Of a stretch of 64,000 nucleotides of DNA, positions 8,525 through 17,171 are shown in pieces. Source of the DNA: SYLG01 sp965226945 (GTDB taxonomy: Bacteria > Planctomycetota > Planctomycetia > Gemmatales > Gemmataceae); NCBI GenBank assembly GCA_965226945.1, contig OZ245717.1:8738312-8802311 (forward strand), read 5' to 3'. The translations under genes were made by a program, and so were the position numbers. Each line of letters opens with the position of its first letter. The stretch's first letter is position 1. A model generated the notes under the pieces. The model saw only the letters and a program-made list of their open reading frames with translations. It did no database searches and had not been told where the DNA came from.

Positions 8525-9778
8525 GTGAGCGACCATTACCTTTTCACAAGCGAATCCGTCTCCATGGGCCACCCCGACAAGGTGGCCGACCAGATTAGCG
8601 ATGCCATTCTCGATCACTGCCTTGCCACCGACCCCAAAAGCCGCGTCGCTTGCGAAACCATGGTCACCACCGACTTGGCGGTCGTTTCCGGTGAAATCAC
8701 CACTTCCGCCGATCTGTCCCGCGCGGTCGTCGACCGTCTTGTCCGCGATATGATTCGCAAGATCGGCTACACCGATCCGCGCATCGGCTTTGCCGCCGAC
8801 ACTTGCCAGGTGCAGTGTCAGATTCACTCCCAGTCGCCCGACATTGCCGCGGGGGTCGACACCGGCGGCGCCGGCGACCAGGGGATGATGTTCGGGTTTG
8901 CCTGCAAGGAAACCAAGTCGCTCATGCCCCTGCCGATCTACCTGGCTCACCGCCTGGTGGAAAACCATGCGAAAATGCGCGAATCGAAGGAACTGCCCTT
9001 CCTGCGTCCCGACGCCAAGAGCCAGGTCACCGTGGAATACAACGCCGACGGCACTCCCGTTCGCATCCACACCGTGGTCGTGTCGACACAACATGACGAA
9101 ACCGCGATGGTGACCAAGAACGGCAAGAACCTCTTCTCCGACGAAGCCCGCAAGGTTCTTCTGGAAAAGCTCGTGCTGCCCACCCTGCGCGCTGAGCGGC
9201 CCGACCTGCTTGACGGCAAGGGCGAAATCTATGTCGTTCCCGTGGGCGACAAGGCGGAAAATTCGGTCGGCAAAGTCGCCTTCCACCTCAATCCCACCGG
9301 CATCTTCCTTGAAGGCGGTCCCCACGGGGATTGCGGGTTGACCGGGCGCAAGATCATCGTCGACACCTACGGCGGCCGCGGCCGTCACGGCGGCGGCGCC
9401 TTCAGCGGCAAGGACCCCACCAAGGTGGACCGCAGCGCCGCCTACATGTGCCGCTACATCGCCAAGAATGTGGTTGCCGCCGGCTTGGCCGATCAGTGCG
9501 AAGTTCAGGTCTCTTACGCGATCGGTTATCCCGAACCGATCAACATCTGGGTGAGCACCTTCGGCACGGCCAAGGGAGGATTGAAAGATCCTCAGATCGC
9601 CGAAATCATCCGCAAGAACTTCAAGCTGACCCCGCAAGGCATCATCGACACCTTGCAACTGCGCCGGCCCATTTACCGCGAAAGCGCTCGCCACGGCCAC
9701 TTCGGCCGGGAAACCCCAGAATTCCTCTGGGAATCGACCAACAAGGCCGCCGACCTCAAGAAGGCTGCCGGCATTTAA
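8525..9778 (+). CDS. metK: S-adenosylmethionine synthase
   Basis: This cytosolic enzyme makes S-adenosylmethionine from methionine and ATP. The family signatures are clear: SVSMGHPDKVADQISDA at the N-terminus, GAGDQGMMFG near residue 118, and the glycine-rich loop GGRGRHGGGAFSGKD near residue 280. The 417-aa length is slightly above the usual 385-400. Translation starts at GTG 8525 with AAGGG at 8511-8515. The gene stands alone, with a divergent kinase upstream and a strong hairpin immediately downstream. Confidence 0.97.
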   Translation: MSDHYLFTSESVSMGHPDKVADQISDAILDHCLATDPKSRVACETMVTTDLAVVSGEITTSADLSRAVVDRLVRDMIRKIGYTDPRIGFAADTCQVQCQIHSQSPDIAAGVDTGGAGDQGMMFGFACKETKSLMPLPIYLAHRLVENHAKMRESKELPFLRPDAKSQVTVEYNADGTPVRIHTVVVSTQHDETAMVTKNGKNLFSDEARKVLLEKLVLPTLRAERPDLLDGKGEIYVVPVGDKAENSVGKVAFHLNPTGIFLEGGPHGDCGLTGRKIIVDTYGGRGRHGGGAFSGKDPTKVDRSAAYMCRYIAKNVVAAGLADQCEVQVSYAIGYPEPINIWVSTFGTAKGGLKDPQIAEIIRKNFKLTPQGIIDTLQLRRPIYRESARHGHFGRETPEFLWESTNKAADLKKAAGI

Positions 9779-9794
9779 TTTTGGCGATGAAGAC

Positions 9795-9834
9795 GAAAGA
9801 ACCCACCCAGGCTGCCGCCTGGGCGGGTTCTTTC
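9795..9834. terminator. Strong hairpin terminator between convergent genes
   Basis: The arms at 9795-9812 and 9817-9834 are 18 bases each, paired at 17 positions, around the loop TGCC. The hairpin starts 16 bases after the metK stop. It lies between metK (plus) and the acyltransferase gene (minus, ending at 9873), so it may serve both directions. The T-tract is weak (TTTC). Confidence 0.7.
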
Positions 9835-9872
9835 GTTTCATGACTTCTTTTCGGCAAACAAGCGACGTCGCG

Positions 9873-10535
9873 CTACATGTACTTGTCGCCCGGCTTGCGC
9901 GTGCGAACGAATTTCGCGGGGGTGCCGTAGACGACCTGGTACGGCTCGACCGGTTTCAGAACGGTGGAGCCCGCGCCCACCACGCTTTGCTCCCCGACGA
10001 CCATGCGATGGATCAACACGGCGCCGATCCCAATGGCGCTGAATGCGCCAATGCGGCAAAAGCCGCCGGTCGCCACGCGCGGGGCCAGGCTTGAAAAATC
10101 TTCCATCACGCAGTCGTGATCGAGCGAGGCGTTTGTGTTGACGACACATAACCGGCCAACCGTACTGGCCGGATTGACGATTCCTCCGGCCATCACGACC
10201 GTGCCCTCTCCAATCGTCACATCGCGCGCAATGGAAGCCTGCGGGTGAATGGCGGTGGCAAACGCCAGCCGCGGCGCGATCGCCCCAATTTTGGCGGCCA
10301 CTTTCGACCGGATAAAATTATCGCCAATCGCTACCAGAATCCCGTGGATGCCAAGGGATTCGATCAGTTGCGGCAGCTCCTCTTCCTGGCCCACGACAGG
10401 GTAGCCATGCACGATTTCCCCTTTGGGCCGACTGTGTTCCAGAAAACCGGCGATCCGATACTTCCCCTGCTTTTCGACAATATCCACAATCACCTTGGCG
10501 TGGCCGGCCGAACCCACAAGCAAAATCGCATCCAT
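9873..10535 (-). CDS. NeuD/PglD-type sugar O- or N-acyltransferase
   Basis: This is a left-handed beta-helix acyltransferase of the NeuD/PglD family, which acetylates a nucleotide-sugar or sialic-acid-like amino sugar for surface glycans. The N-terminal ~75 residues form a Rossmann-like sugar-binding part starting MDAILLVGSAGHAKVIVDI. Hexapeptide repeats follow from about residue 90 to 205 (IHPQASIARDVTIGEGTVV, then NASLDHDC with the likely catalytic His). The end VYGTPAKFVR is typical of the family. At 220 aa it is of normal length. The exact substrate cannot be read from sequence. Confidence 0.88.
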   Translation of the reverse strand: MDAILLVGSAGHAKVIVDIVEKQGKYRIAGFLEHSRPKGEIVHGYPVVGQEEELPQLIESLGIHGILVAIGDNFIRSKVAAKIGAIAPRLAFATAIHPQASIARDVTIGEGTVVMAGGIVNPASTVGRLCVVNTNASLDHDCVMEDFSSLAPRVATGGFCRIGAFSAIGIGAVLIHRMVVGEQSVVGAGSTVLKPVEPYQVVYGTPAKFVRTRKPGDKYM

Positions 10536-10797
10536 GGCGCCTCATCTCAAAAAGTCAGAAATGGGGAACGATTCCCTCCTCGACATAAGAAAACGCGCCT
10601 GCAAGCGAAATGGGAACCTCTCGCTTCATGTATTCCCCCCCATTCTTCTCATGCCTCCCATTACTCCCATTGCCACCCTCCCTTCCAAGACCCAAGCCGC
10701 ACCTGCCCGAGAAGCTCTTACAATTTCCCCTTGCTTTGGCAAAATCGTCCGGCCTATGATGCCTCAATATTTCCCCGTGTTCGCAAGGAGGCGAATC

Positions 10798-11583
10798 GTG
10801 GATCCCATTTTTTCTTTGACGGCTTATGAATACCGCCAGGCTCACTTGGCCTTTCGGCGCGGACTGATCAAAAAAAGCCTTTCGATTTTGGAAGGGCATC
10901 TTTTGACGGGCGGCTATTGCAAGGTCAACGACTTGCGATTTTGGCTGCTTTCCATTCGCTGCCACCTTGCGCTCGGTAATTTTTCCCGGGCCCTGTTTCA
11001 AGCGCAGCAAACGGTTACGCAATTTCCCCACGAGCCCATGCCCCTGTTCCTCTTGGCCAAGGCGATGGAAAAGCAGGGTCGGAAGTTCCAGGCCGAAGCG
11101 CAGGCCTGCTACCGCAAGGTGCTTGTGTCGCGCCCTCATCATCGCGCCAGCCTGAACGCCATCGTCCGCCTGCTCTGCCGCGAGCAAAAGTTCGACGAAG
11201 CGCGAACCTTTCAGCGAAGCCTGGTCCAGATCCAGCCGAAAAACCCGATTCACCTTGCCCGCCTAGCGCGCATGGCCCACACGCTGGGCGACCACGCCGA
11301 AACGGACAACCTGATCCGGCAGGGGCGTTTTCTTTTTCCGCGAACCGAATGGTTTGCCAGGCAGTATCGCAATCTGGGCCAGTCGGTGCCGCGGATTCAT
11401 CGCAAAGGAAAGGTACTCGCCACCAAGAGAAATGCACGGGTGCTCAAGTTTTTGAGCCTGCGCATCGATCGCCCCGAATCCCATACGAATGCGGGCGAAC
11501 CGGCGGTGCTGCGCTTGCAAGATTCTCCACGGTTCACCTGGACCAGGCAGAACTTCCTGCGCGATCGCCGTACCCCCGGATAA
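10798..11583 (+). CDS. TPR-type repeat protein, about 261 aa
   Basis: This is a helical-repeat protein with at least four TPR-like units. Recognisable segments include EYRQAHLAFRRGLIKKSLSIL, MPLFLLAKAMEKQGRKFQAE and NPIHLARLARMAHTLGDHAET. The frame is open back to 10423, but I place the start at GTG 10798. It is preceded by AAGGAGG at 10785-10791, an ideal ribosome-binding site six bases away, and the upstream reading has no domain character. The C-terminal 70 residues are basic and non-repetitive (RIHRKGKVLATKRNARVLKF). No signal peptide is seen. The gene is divergent from the acyltransferase. Function is unknown; TPRs usually mediate protein contacts. Confidence 0.75.
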   Translation: MDPIFSLTAYEYRQAHLAFRRGLIKKSLSILEGHLLTGGYCKVNDLRFWLLSIRCHLALGNFSRALFQAQQTVTQFPHEPMPLFLLAKAMEKQGRKFQAEAQACYRKVLVSRPHHRASLNAIVRLLCREQKFDEARTFQRSLVQIQPKNPIHLARLARMAHTLGDHAETDNLIRQGRFLFPRTEWFARQYRNLGQSVPRIHRKGKVLATKRNARVLKFLSLRIDRPESHTNAGEPAVLRLQDSPRFTWTRQNFLRDRRTPG

Positions 11584-11631
11584 CCTCGCTTTCCATTTCG
11601 TCCTTTCGCAAGGACCACGGCTCGTAGCGCC

Positions 11632-12171
11632 ATGCTCAGTTCGCCTTATCGCGCCCTTCTCCAAGATCGCTTTGGTGAGTTGAGCCCGGTGCTACGTGAG
11701 TTTCACGGCGATTTTGCCACCTGGTCAGGCAAGGCGATTTTCGATGTCTGGCGCAAACCCGGCCTGGTCCCTGGAATTTTGGCCTGGTTTGGCGGGTTGC
11801 CACCTCCTGGCAAAGCGGTCGAACTGAACTTGCGCATTGAGCGCACCGAAACCGGCGAGTGGTGGCACCGTGATTTCGCCGGTCACAAGCTCCCTTCATT
11901 TCAATGGGCCGGACCGGGATTGCTCTACGAGCGTTTCGGGGGAATCTGCCTGGCCCAAAAGCTGGAAGTCAAAGAGGGCGCGCTGGAACTTCGGGTGGTG
12001 CGCGCCTGGAATCTGGGAATTCTTCTCCCTTCCTTCGCGGCGCCTTCGGGGCTTGGCATCGAAACTCAACAAGGCGAAAGCATCGGTGTCTGCGCCCGTG
12101 CCTTCTTTCCCATACTCGGCGAGCTCGTTCGCTACGAAGGCCTGTTAACGCCTGAAAAAATCATCACCTAG
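11632..12171 (+). CDS. DUF4166-type protein
   Basis: This 179-aa protein resembles DUF4166-containing proteins, a family of unknown function often fused to or found beside oxidoreductases. Supporting features are the N-terminal LLQDRFGELSPVLREFHG, the central TGEWWHRDFAGHKLPS, and the later GLLYERFGGICLAQKLEV. It is rich in aromatics with alternating hydrophobic strands. No signal peptide or membrane helix is seen. Its last eight bases overlap the end of the convergent YcsI-like gene. The domain assignment is by pattern memory only. Confidence 0.7.
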   Translation: MLSSPYRALLQDRFGELSPVLREFHGDFATWSGKAIFDVWRKPGLVPGILAWFGGLPPPGKAVELNLRIERTETGEWWHRDFAGHKLPSFQWAGPGLLYERFGGICLAQKLEVKEGALELRVVRAWNLGILLPSFAAPSGLGIETQQGESIGVCARAFFPILGELVRYEGLLTPEKIIT

Positions 12172-12991
12172 CAGATACGGGCACGAACGCACTGCGGTCG
12201 AGCAGGTCGGCATCGCGGTAATCGCTGATAAACATGTGGCCCGGTTTGTGGGTAATGGCAAACGGAATTTTCGCTTGCTCCAGGGCCAACTGAGGCGTCA
12301 CGCCGCAGGCCCAGAACACGGGCGTCTCATCCGGTTCCACTGGCACCGAATCGCCAAAGTCGGGCACAAAAATGTCGGCAATTCCCAACTTGGCCGGGTC
12401 TCCCCAGTGAATCGGCTCCCCATGAGCCAAAGGCAAGCGTCCGGATAGTTCGCGCACTTTTTCAATGACGCGCGCGGTGAATGGCCTCATCGAGACCACC
12501 AAATTGCCATGGAATCGGCCCGCGGGCACACACGCCCGATTCGTGCGGAACATCGGCACATTGAGACCCAGATCCCGGTGCCGCACCTGCAAATGAGCGC
12601 GTGCCAACAAATTGTCGAAGCTGAAGGAACAACCGATGAGGAAGGAAACGAGGTCCCCCTGCCAGAGGTGCGAAACTTCCGTCGCCTCGGCCACGGCCTC
12701 TCCGTCTTCCCAGATCCGGTAGGCAGGCAGGTCGGTACGCAAATCCGACCCCGGCGCCAAAACTTTGGCCTCCCAGTCGCCAGGAGCGGTCACCTCCAAA
12801 AGCGGACAGGGCTTGGGATTTGCCAGGCAAAACGCGCGAAAATCGGCCGCGAATTCTTGGGGAAGGATCACCAGATTGGCTTGCAGGAAACCGGGCGCCA
12901 GATTCGCCGTGTGACTGTGATGCATCCCCTCGCGGATGAGGAGCCGTGCCTCCCTGGGGGGCAAATTCTTGATCATCTCCTCGGAAATCAT
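12164..12991 (-). CDS. YcsI/DUF1445 family putative hydro-lyase
   Basis: The protein matches the DUF1445 (YcsI-like, 'putative hydro-lyase') family, some members of which act as D-glutamate cyclases. Recognisable segments are LIREGMHHSHTANLAPGFLQ, LVSFLIGCSFSFDNLL, RTNRACVPAGRFHGNLVVSMRP (conserved core) and ITHKPGHMFISDYRD at the end. I place the start at ATG 12991 rather than 13090. There the ATG overlaps the TGA of the upstream glycosyltransferase gene in a four-base ATGA, implying translational coupling, and the 275-aa product fits the family length. The reaction in this organism is not established. Confidence 0.85.
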   Translation of the reverse strand: MISEEMIKNLPPREARLLIREGMHHSHTANLAPGFLQANLVILPQEFAADFRAFCLANPKPCPLLEVTAPGDWEAKVLAPGSDLRTDLPAYRIWEDGEAVAEATEVSHLWQGDLVSFLIGCSFSFDNLLARAHLQVRHRDLGLNVPMFRTNRACVPAGRFHGNLVVSMRPFTARVIEKVRELSGRLPLAHGEPIHWGDPAKLGIADIFVPDFGDSVPVEPDETPVFWACGVTPQLALEQAKIPFAITHKPGHMFISDYRDADLLDRSAFVPVSAR

Positions 12992-14478
12992 GGATCCGTC
13001 CGCCTTGTTTGCAGCACTTGGGGTTTCAGCAAAAGATAAAGAGAATCCCCCTGCTGATCCAGAAGAGGGATTTCCGTGGTGAAATTCCAAAGGCGAAAGG
13101 CCGCCAGATCCCGGCTCGAACAGAGCACCGGCCCGGGCGGCGGGTTCGACGCATCCCAGCGTACACCGCGCACGCCGATCAGGTGGACCAGGCCGTCGTC
13201 TTTGAATTGGCCCAGATAAAGTGCCAGTGCGTCCCCTTTCCGGTGATTTTCTTCAAGATGACGCCTGATCATGGCGGCATCGGCTAGCACCCGCGCCGCG
13301 TCCTGCCGGCCTCGCGCCCCGCCCAGCGAGATTCCGAACTTGGTTGCCGCGAAGCCGATCAGGCCCACAAGAAGCACAATGCGCATAACCGACCAACCCG
13401 CTTCCGCGCGATTCTGCTGAGCGCCAAGCAAGGGACCGATCCAGTCGATCCAGAAGGCCAACGACGCAACGACCAGGCCGAACGCGATGGGCAACGCATG
13501 CCGGGGACGGTGACCCGGAATGATCGTCCACAAAAAGAGCGAACCGGCGATCATGAACAAGAGCCCCAAGGTGCGGGATTTCCCGGCGGCTAGCCAGCGG
13601 TCCTGATTTTTGATCCACTTGGGAATTCTTACGAGCAGGGGCAATGCCGCCGGCAGAGCCATCCCGATGACCTGCAAAGGGTAAGTGACCCATTCCGAAA
13701 AAGGGTAGGAACGGGTGTGATGGGTCGGAGAAAGATGGGGCATCGCTTCGGACCAGAGGGTCTCGATCAAAAGCGGCCAACCCGCGCTCGTGCCGACCGC
13801 AACGAGCCATCCGGCCGGCAGCAAAGCCATGGGGAGAGCGCAAAGGATCGTCGCCGCGATTTTCCCCCCGATGTTCAGGCGTCCAACGAGCCAAAACCAG
13901 GCGCCCGCCGGTACGAAAAACGCCGGTGCGGTCCACTTAAAGAGAATCGCCACACCTCCCAGACACCCAAGACCAAGCCAGCCGAACAAAAACCCCGCCA
14001 CCGTGTGTGTCGGCGCTGAGCCCAGTTTCAGCGCCGTCAACCAAAAAGCAATCACCCAAAACGAAAAGGCCAGATCCATTTCGGCGCTGGGCAATTGTCC
14101 GAGTGCGGCCAGACTCAGAGGAAGAATGAGCAGCGCCAACACCAGCCGCTCGTTCCCGGTGAGCGTCCGGCCCGCAGTGGTACTTTGCAAAAATCCGGCG
14201 GCGAGCAAGGCGATGCCAAACAAAGCAATCACCGATACGAGCCGGTAAGCGGTCAAGCCCCAACCGGGAAGCAGCATTTCGGCAGCCATCAGCGCCCAGT
14301 AGAAAGCCGGCGGCTTGGTGAGAATCGGTTCGCCCCAAAGGGTCGGCACCACCCAGTGGCCCTCTGATGCCATTTCATGCGCGATGGCAATGCGCAAGCC
14401 TTCGGTACGCTGAGGCACCGGCCAACCCGCGCCGCTCAACCATAAGGCCACAAGGACCAGGTACAGAAAAGGGCGCAT
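12988..14478 (-). CDS. ArnT/PMT-like membrane glycosyltransferase (GT39/GT83 type)
   Basis: This 496-aa polytopic protein has about ten hydrophobic segments. Its first loop is diagnostic of dolichyl-phosphate-mannose or undecaprenyl-phosphate-sugar transferases: 'EGLRIAIAHEMASEGHWVV', then GEPILTKPPAFYW around residues 48-60, where the acidic residues participate in catalysis. These enzymes transfer a lipid-linked sugar to lipid A or proteins on the outer face of the inner membrane. The C-terminal soluble part (about residues 400-496) is short. The stop overlaps the start of the YcsI-like gene. The acceptor is unknown. Confidence 0.85.
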   Translation of the reverse strand: MRPFLYLVLVALWLSGAGWPVPQRTEGLRIAIAHEMASEGHWVVPTLWGEPILTKPPAFYWALMAAEMLLPGWGLTAYRLVSVIALFGIALLAAGFLQSTTAGRTLTGNERLVLALLILPLSLAALGQLPSAEMDLAFSFWVIAFWLTALKLGSAPTHTVAGFLFGWLGLGCLGGVAILFKWTAPAFFVPAGAWFWLVGRLNIGGKIAATILCALPMALLPAGWLVAVGTSAGWPLLIETLWSEAMPHLSPTHHTRSYPFSEWVTYPLQVIGMALPAALPLLVRIPKWIKNQDRWLAAGKSRTLGLLFMIAGSLFLWTIIPGHRPRHALPIAFGLVVASLAFWIDWIGPLLGAQQNRAEAGWSVMRIVLLVGLIGFAATKFGISLGGARGRQDAARVLADAAMIRRHLEENHRKGDALALYLGQFKDDGLVHLIGVRGVRWDASNPPPGPVLCSSRDLAAFRLWNFTTEIPLLDQQGDSLYLLLKPQVLQTRRTDP

Positions 14479-14611
14479 GCAAATGGGGGAAGGGAAGCTT
14501 CCTGCTCGCTCTTCGAGGATTGGGGAACCAACATAAATGGCCGCCAGACGCGAATTTGACCTGAATGCAGTCTGGAAACAATCCTAAAAAGAGCCTCAGG
14601 AGACCAAGTGG

Positions 14612-15268
14612 ATGGCCGGCAATCAGACGAATCACGACGGACCCAAGGCCAGTGAACCGAAAACGGTTCCCACCACCGACGATTCCCCTTCCCAGGCCGA
14701 CGCCATTCTTTTCGCCCAGCGCGATTCACTCAGACGCATGATTTCCATGCGGCTCGACCCGGCCATCGCCCCGCGTGAAGACGCCAGCGATATCGTGCAA
14801 AATGTGATGCTCGAAGCCCACCGGCGCCTTGGAGACTATCTCAAAAACCCGGTGATGCCCTTTCACCTGTGGCTGCGGCATATTGCCATGGACCATATCA
14901 TCGAGGCGCACCGCCGCCACCGCGGCGCGCAAAGGCGCAGCCTTGACCGGGAACAGTCGCTGCAGGCTCCTCGTGCCCATGACGATTCCTCGGGGGATGG
15001 GCAAATTCCGCTGGCGGACAAGGGGCTGACCCCTGCTTCCGCGGCGATCAAGGCGGAAATTCGCACGACGCTCGAAGATGCCATGGAGCTGATGGCCCCC
15101 GACGACCGGTCGATTTTGCAGCTTCGCCATAAAGACCTGTTGACCAATCAAGAGGCCGCGCGGTTATTGGGTTTGAGCGAGGCGGCCGCCTCGATGCGTT
15201 ATCTGCGATCGATCCGGCGTCTGAAGGAACTCCTCCTCGGAGGCGACGAAACGCCGGCCGCCGAATAA
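14612..15268 (+). CDS. ECF-type sigma-70 family RNA polymerase sigma factor
   Basis: This is a 218-aa extracytoplasmic-function-like sigma factor. Region 2 is seen at about residues 30-105 (LRRMISMRLDPAIAPREDASDIVQNVMLEAHRRLG in part, then FHLWLRHIAMDHIIEAHRRH). Region 4 lies at about 145-205 with a helix-turn-helix (DLLTNQEAARLLGLSEAAASMRY). The two regions are separated by a polar linker. A Ser/Thr kinase gene follows after 36 bases, the arrangement known from planctomycete ECF groups regulated by kinases instead of anti-sigma factors. The target promoters are unknown. Confidence 0.92.
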   Translation: MAGNQTNHDGPKASEPKTVPTTDDSPSQADAILFAQRDSLRRMISMRLDPAIAPREDASDIVQNVMLEAHRRLGDYLKNPVMPFHLWLRHIAMDHIIEAHRRHRGAQRRSLDREQSLQAPRAHDDSSGDGQIPLADKGLTPASAAIKAEIRTTLEDAMELMAPDDRSILQLRHKDLLTNQEAARLLGLSEAAASMRYLRSIRRLKELLLGGDETPAAE

Positions 15269-15304
15269 GGGATTCGTGGAACCCTTGGCATCCATCGCAG
15301 TTGG

Positions 15305-17137
15305 ATGGCCGGCACCAACCAGAGTGCAACGAATATGGGTCCAACGAAACAGGGCTCGACGGATCCAAAGCGCGCCGATCAGGGCGACGCCACAACACCC
15401 GTCAGGATCGGCGACGACACCAGCCGCGATGAATTACTCGCAGCACTTCTGGCAGAGCGCGATTCCAGCGCCACGGGCGAATTTCCGCCCGAGTGGAAAC
15501 GCTACGATGCGCTCCATCCCGGGATCCTGGAAGAACTCCAGCAACTCGCGGCCATGGGCGCAATGGCCAACCTCTGTTTTCAAGCGCCCGGCGGCGAGCC
15601 GGAGGCTCAGGTATTGCGCGAAACGACCAGTCCCCTCCACGCATCCTTGCCGCGCGATTTTGGCGATTATCGCCTGCTCGAAGTGCTCGGCGAAGGGGGC
15701 ATGGGCGTCGTCTACAAGGCGCGGCAACATTCCCTGGGACGCATCATCGCCTTGAAGCTGATTCGCAAGGGGCTCGATGCCCGCTCCTCTGACCTCGCGC
15801 GTTTTCAAAGCGAAACCCGGGCGATTGCCAGGTTATCTCATCCCAACCTCGTGCCGCTTTTGGAAGCAGGCGAGCAAGATGGCCAGCCATTCTTGTGCAT
15901 GCCATTCATTGAGGGAGAGACCCTGGCGGAGCGCCTGGTGCGCGGCCCGCTCAAGCCTCGCGAGGCGGTGCAGCTTTTGGCGCCCGTGGCCCAGGCGATC
16001 TCCCATGCACACAGGAACGGCCTGGTCCACCGCGATCTCAAGCCCTCGAACATTCTGATCGACCGGCTGGGAAAGCCCCACGTGATGGATTTCGGCCTGG
16101 CAAAATCGCATCCGGTGAAACAAGAGAATCTCGCCGAATCGGCGGAAAAAGCGTCGGATCTGTCGCTGACCAACACCGGCGCCATTGTGGGCACTCCGGC
16201 CTATATGGCACCGGAACAGGCTTTTGGCTTCTTTGGCGAAGCCGGGCCGCAAAGCGATCTTTATAGCATGGGCGTTATCCTCTACGAAATGCTCACGGGC
16301 CGGCCGCCTTTTCGCGCGGCGACGCCGATGGCCACCCTGCTGCAAATCCTCGATCAGGAGGCGGTGCAGCCACGGCTGCTCAACCGCCAGGTCGATCCCG
16401 ACCTCGAACTGATCTGCATGAAATTGCTGCAAAAGCAGTCCGACCTGCGCTATGCCAACGGCGACGAGCTGGGAAGGGACCTGGAGGCCTGGCTTGCCGG
16501 ACAGCCGATTTCGCTACGCAAGGCCGGCTTTCGAGGCATTTGGGATCTTTTTAGTCGTGTTTTTCGCGAAACCCATCATGCCGCCATTCTGGAAAACTGG
16601 GGCAAGCTCTGGATGGTCCATAGCGGCATGGTGCTGCTCATTTGCTTGTTGACCTGGGGCCTGCGGGCCTGGGATATCACCAACCCGGCAATCTACCTGT
16701 CACTCTGGACCGGCGGCTGGATCGTCTGGGGCGCCATCTTTTGGAAACTGCGCACCCAGGGAGGGCCGGTGCTCTTCATCGAAAGACAGGTCGCTCATAT
16801 CTGGGTCGCCGCCATCATGGCCAGCGTGAGTATTTTTCTGGTGGAATTACTGCTCAGGCTGCCCGTGCTCAGCCTCTCTCCCCTGTTGGCTGTGGTGGCC
16901 GGGATGATCTTTTTCGTGAAGGCGGGCATGCTGAGCGGCGAGTTTTATATCTACTCGGTGCTTCTGTTCCTCACGGCAATACCCATGGCGATTTTTCCCG
17001 CATTCAATCAACCGATCTTTGGAATCGTGACGGCGCTTTGCTTCTTCATTCCGGGCTTGAAATATCACCTGCAGCGCATGCGCGAACAAACCCGCGGGAG
17101 CCGTGCTCTTTCCGGCCATTCCTCCAACGACAAATAA
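15305..17137 (+). CDS. Ser/Thr protein kinase with six C-terminal membrane helices
   Basis: This 610-aa kinase lies just after the ECF sigma factor. Residues 1-115 are a polar N-terminal region. The kinase domain spans about 120-400, with GEGGMGVVYKARQ, ALKLI, HRDLKPSNI near 243, DFGLAKS near 263 and GTPAYMAPEQ. The C-terminal third (about 440-585) is a block of six predicted hydrophobic helices without a large soluble sensor domain. It probably reads a membrane signal and phosphorylates the sigma factor or a partner (inference from context). The gene converges on the next one, with 34 bases between stops. Confidence 0.92.
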   Translation: MAGTNQSATNMGPTKQGSTDPKRADQGDATTPVRIGDDTSRDELLAALLAERDSSATGEFPPEWKRYDALHPGILEELQQLAAMGAMANLCFQAPGGEPEAQVLRETTSPLHASLPRDFGDYRLLEVLGEGGMGVVYKARQHSLGRIIALKLIRKGLDARSSDLARFQSETRAIARLSHPNLVPLLEAGEQDGQPFLCMPFIEGETLAERLVRGPLKPREAVQLLAPVAQAISHAHRNGLVHRDLKPSNILIDRLGKPHVMDFGLAKSHPVKQENLAESAEKASDLSLTNTGAIVGTPAYMAPEQAFGFFGEAGPQSDLYSMGVILYEMLTGRPPFRAATPMATLLQILDQEAVQPRLLNRQVDPDLELICMKLLQKQSDLRYANGDELGRDLEAWLAGQPISLRKAGFRGIWDLFSRVFRETHHAAILENWGKLWMVHSGMVLLICLLTWGLRAWDITNPAIYLSLWTGGWIVWGAIFWKLRTQGGPVLFIERQVAHIWVAAIMASVSIFLVELLLRLPVLSLSPLLAVVAGMIFFVKAGMLSGEFYIYSVLLFLTAIPMAIFPAFNQPIFGIVTALCFFIPGLKYHLQRMREQTRGSRALSGHSSNDK

Positions 17138-17171
17138 GGGTCGTCGCACGCAAAAATCAAAACTGCGGAAT

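Noticed and set aside
8498..9841. 447-codon reading opposite metK on the minus strand
   Set aside because: It is a shadow of metK: the plus strand has full family motifs, and the minus reading is Gly/His/Val-rich without a domain.
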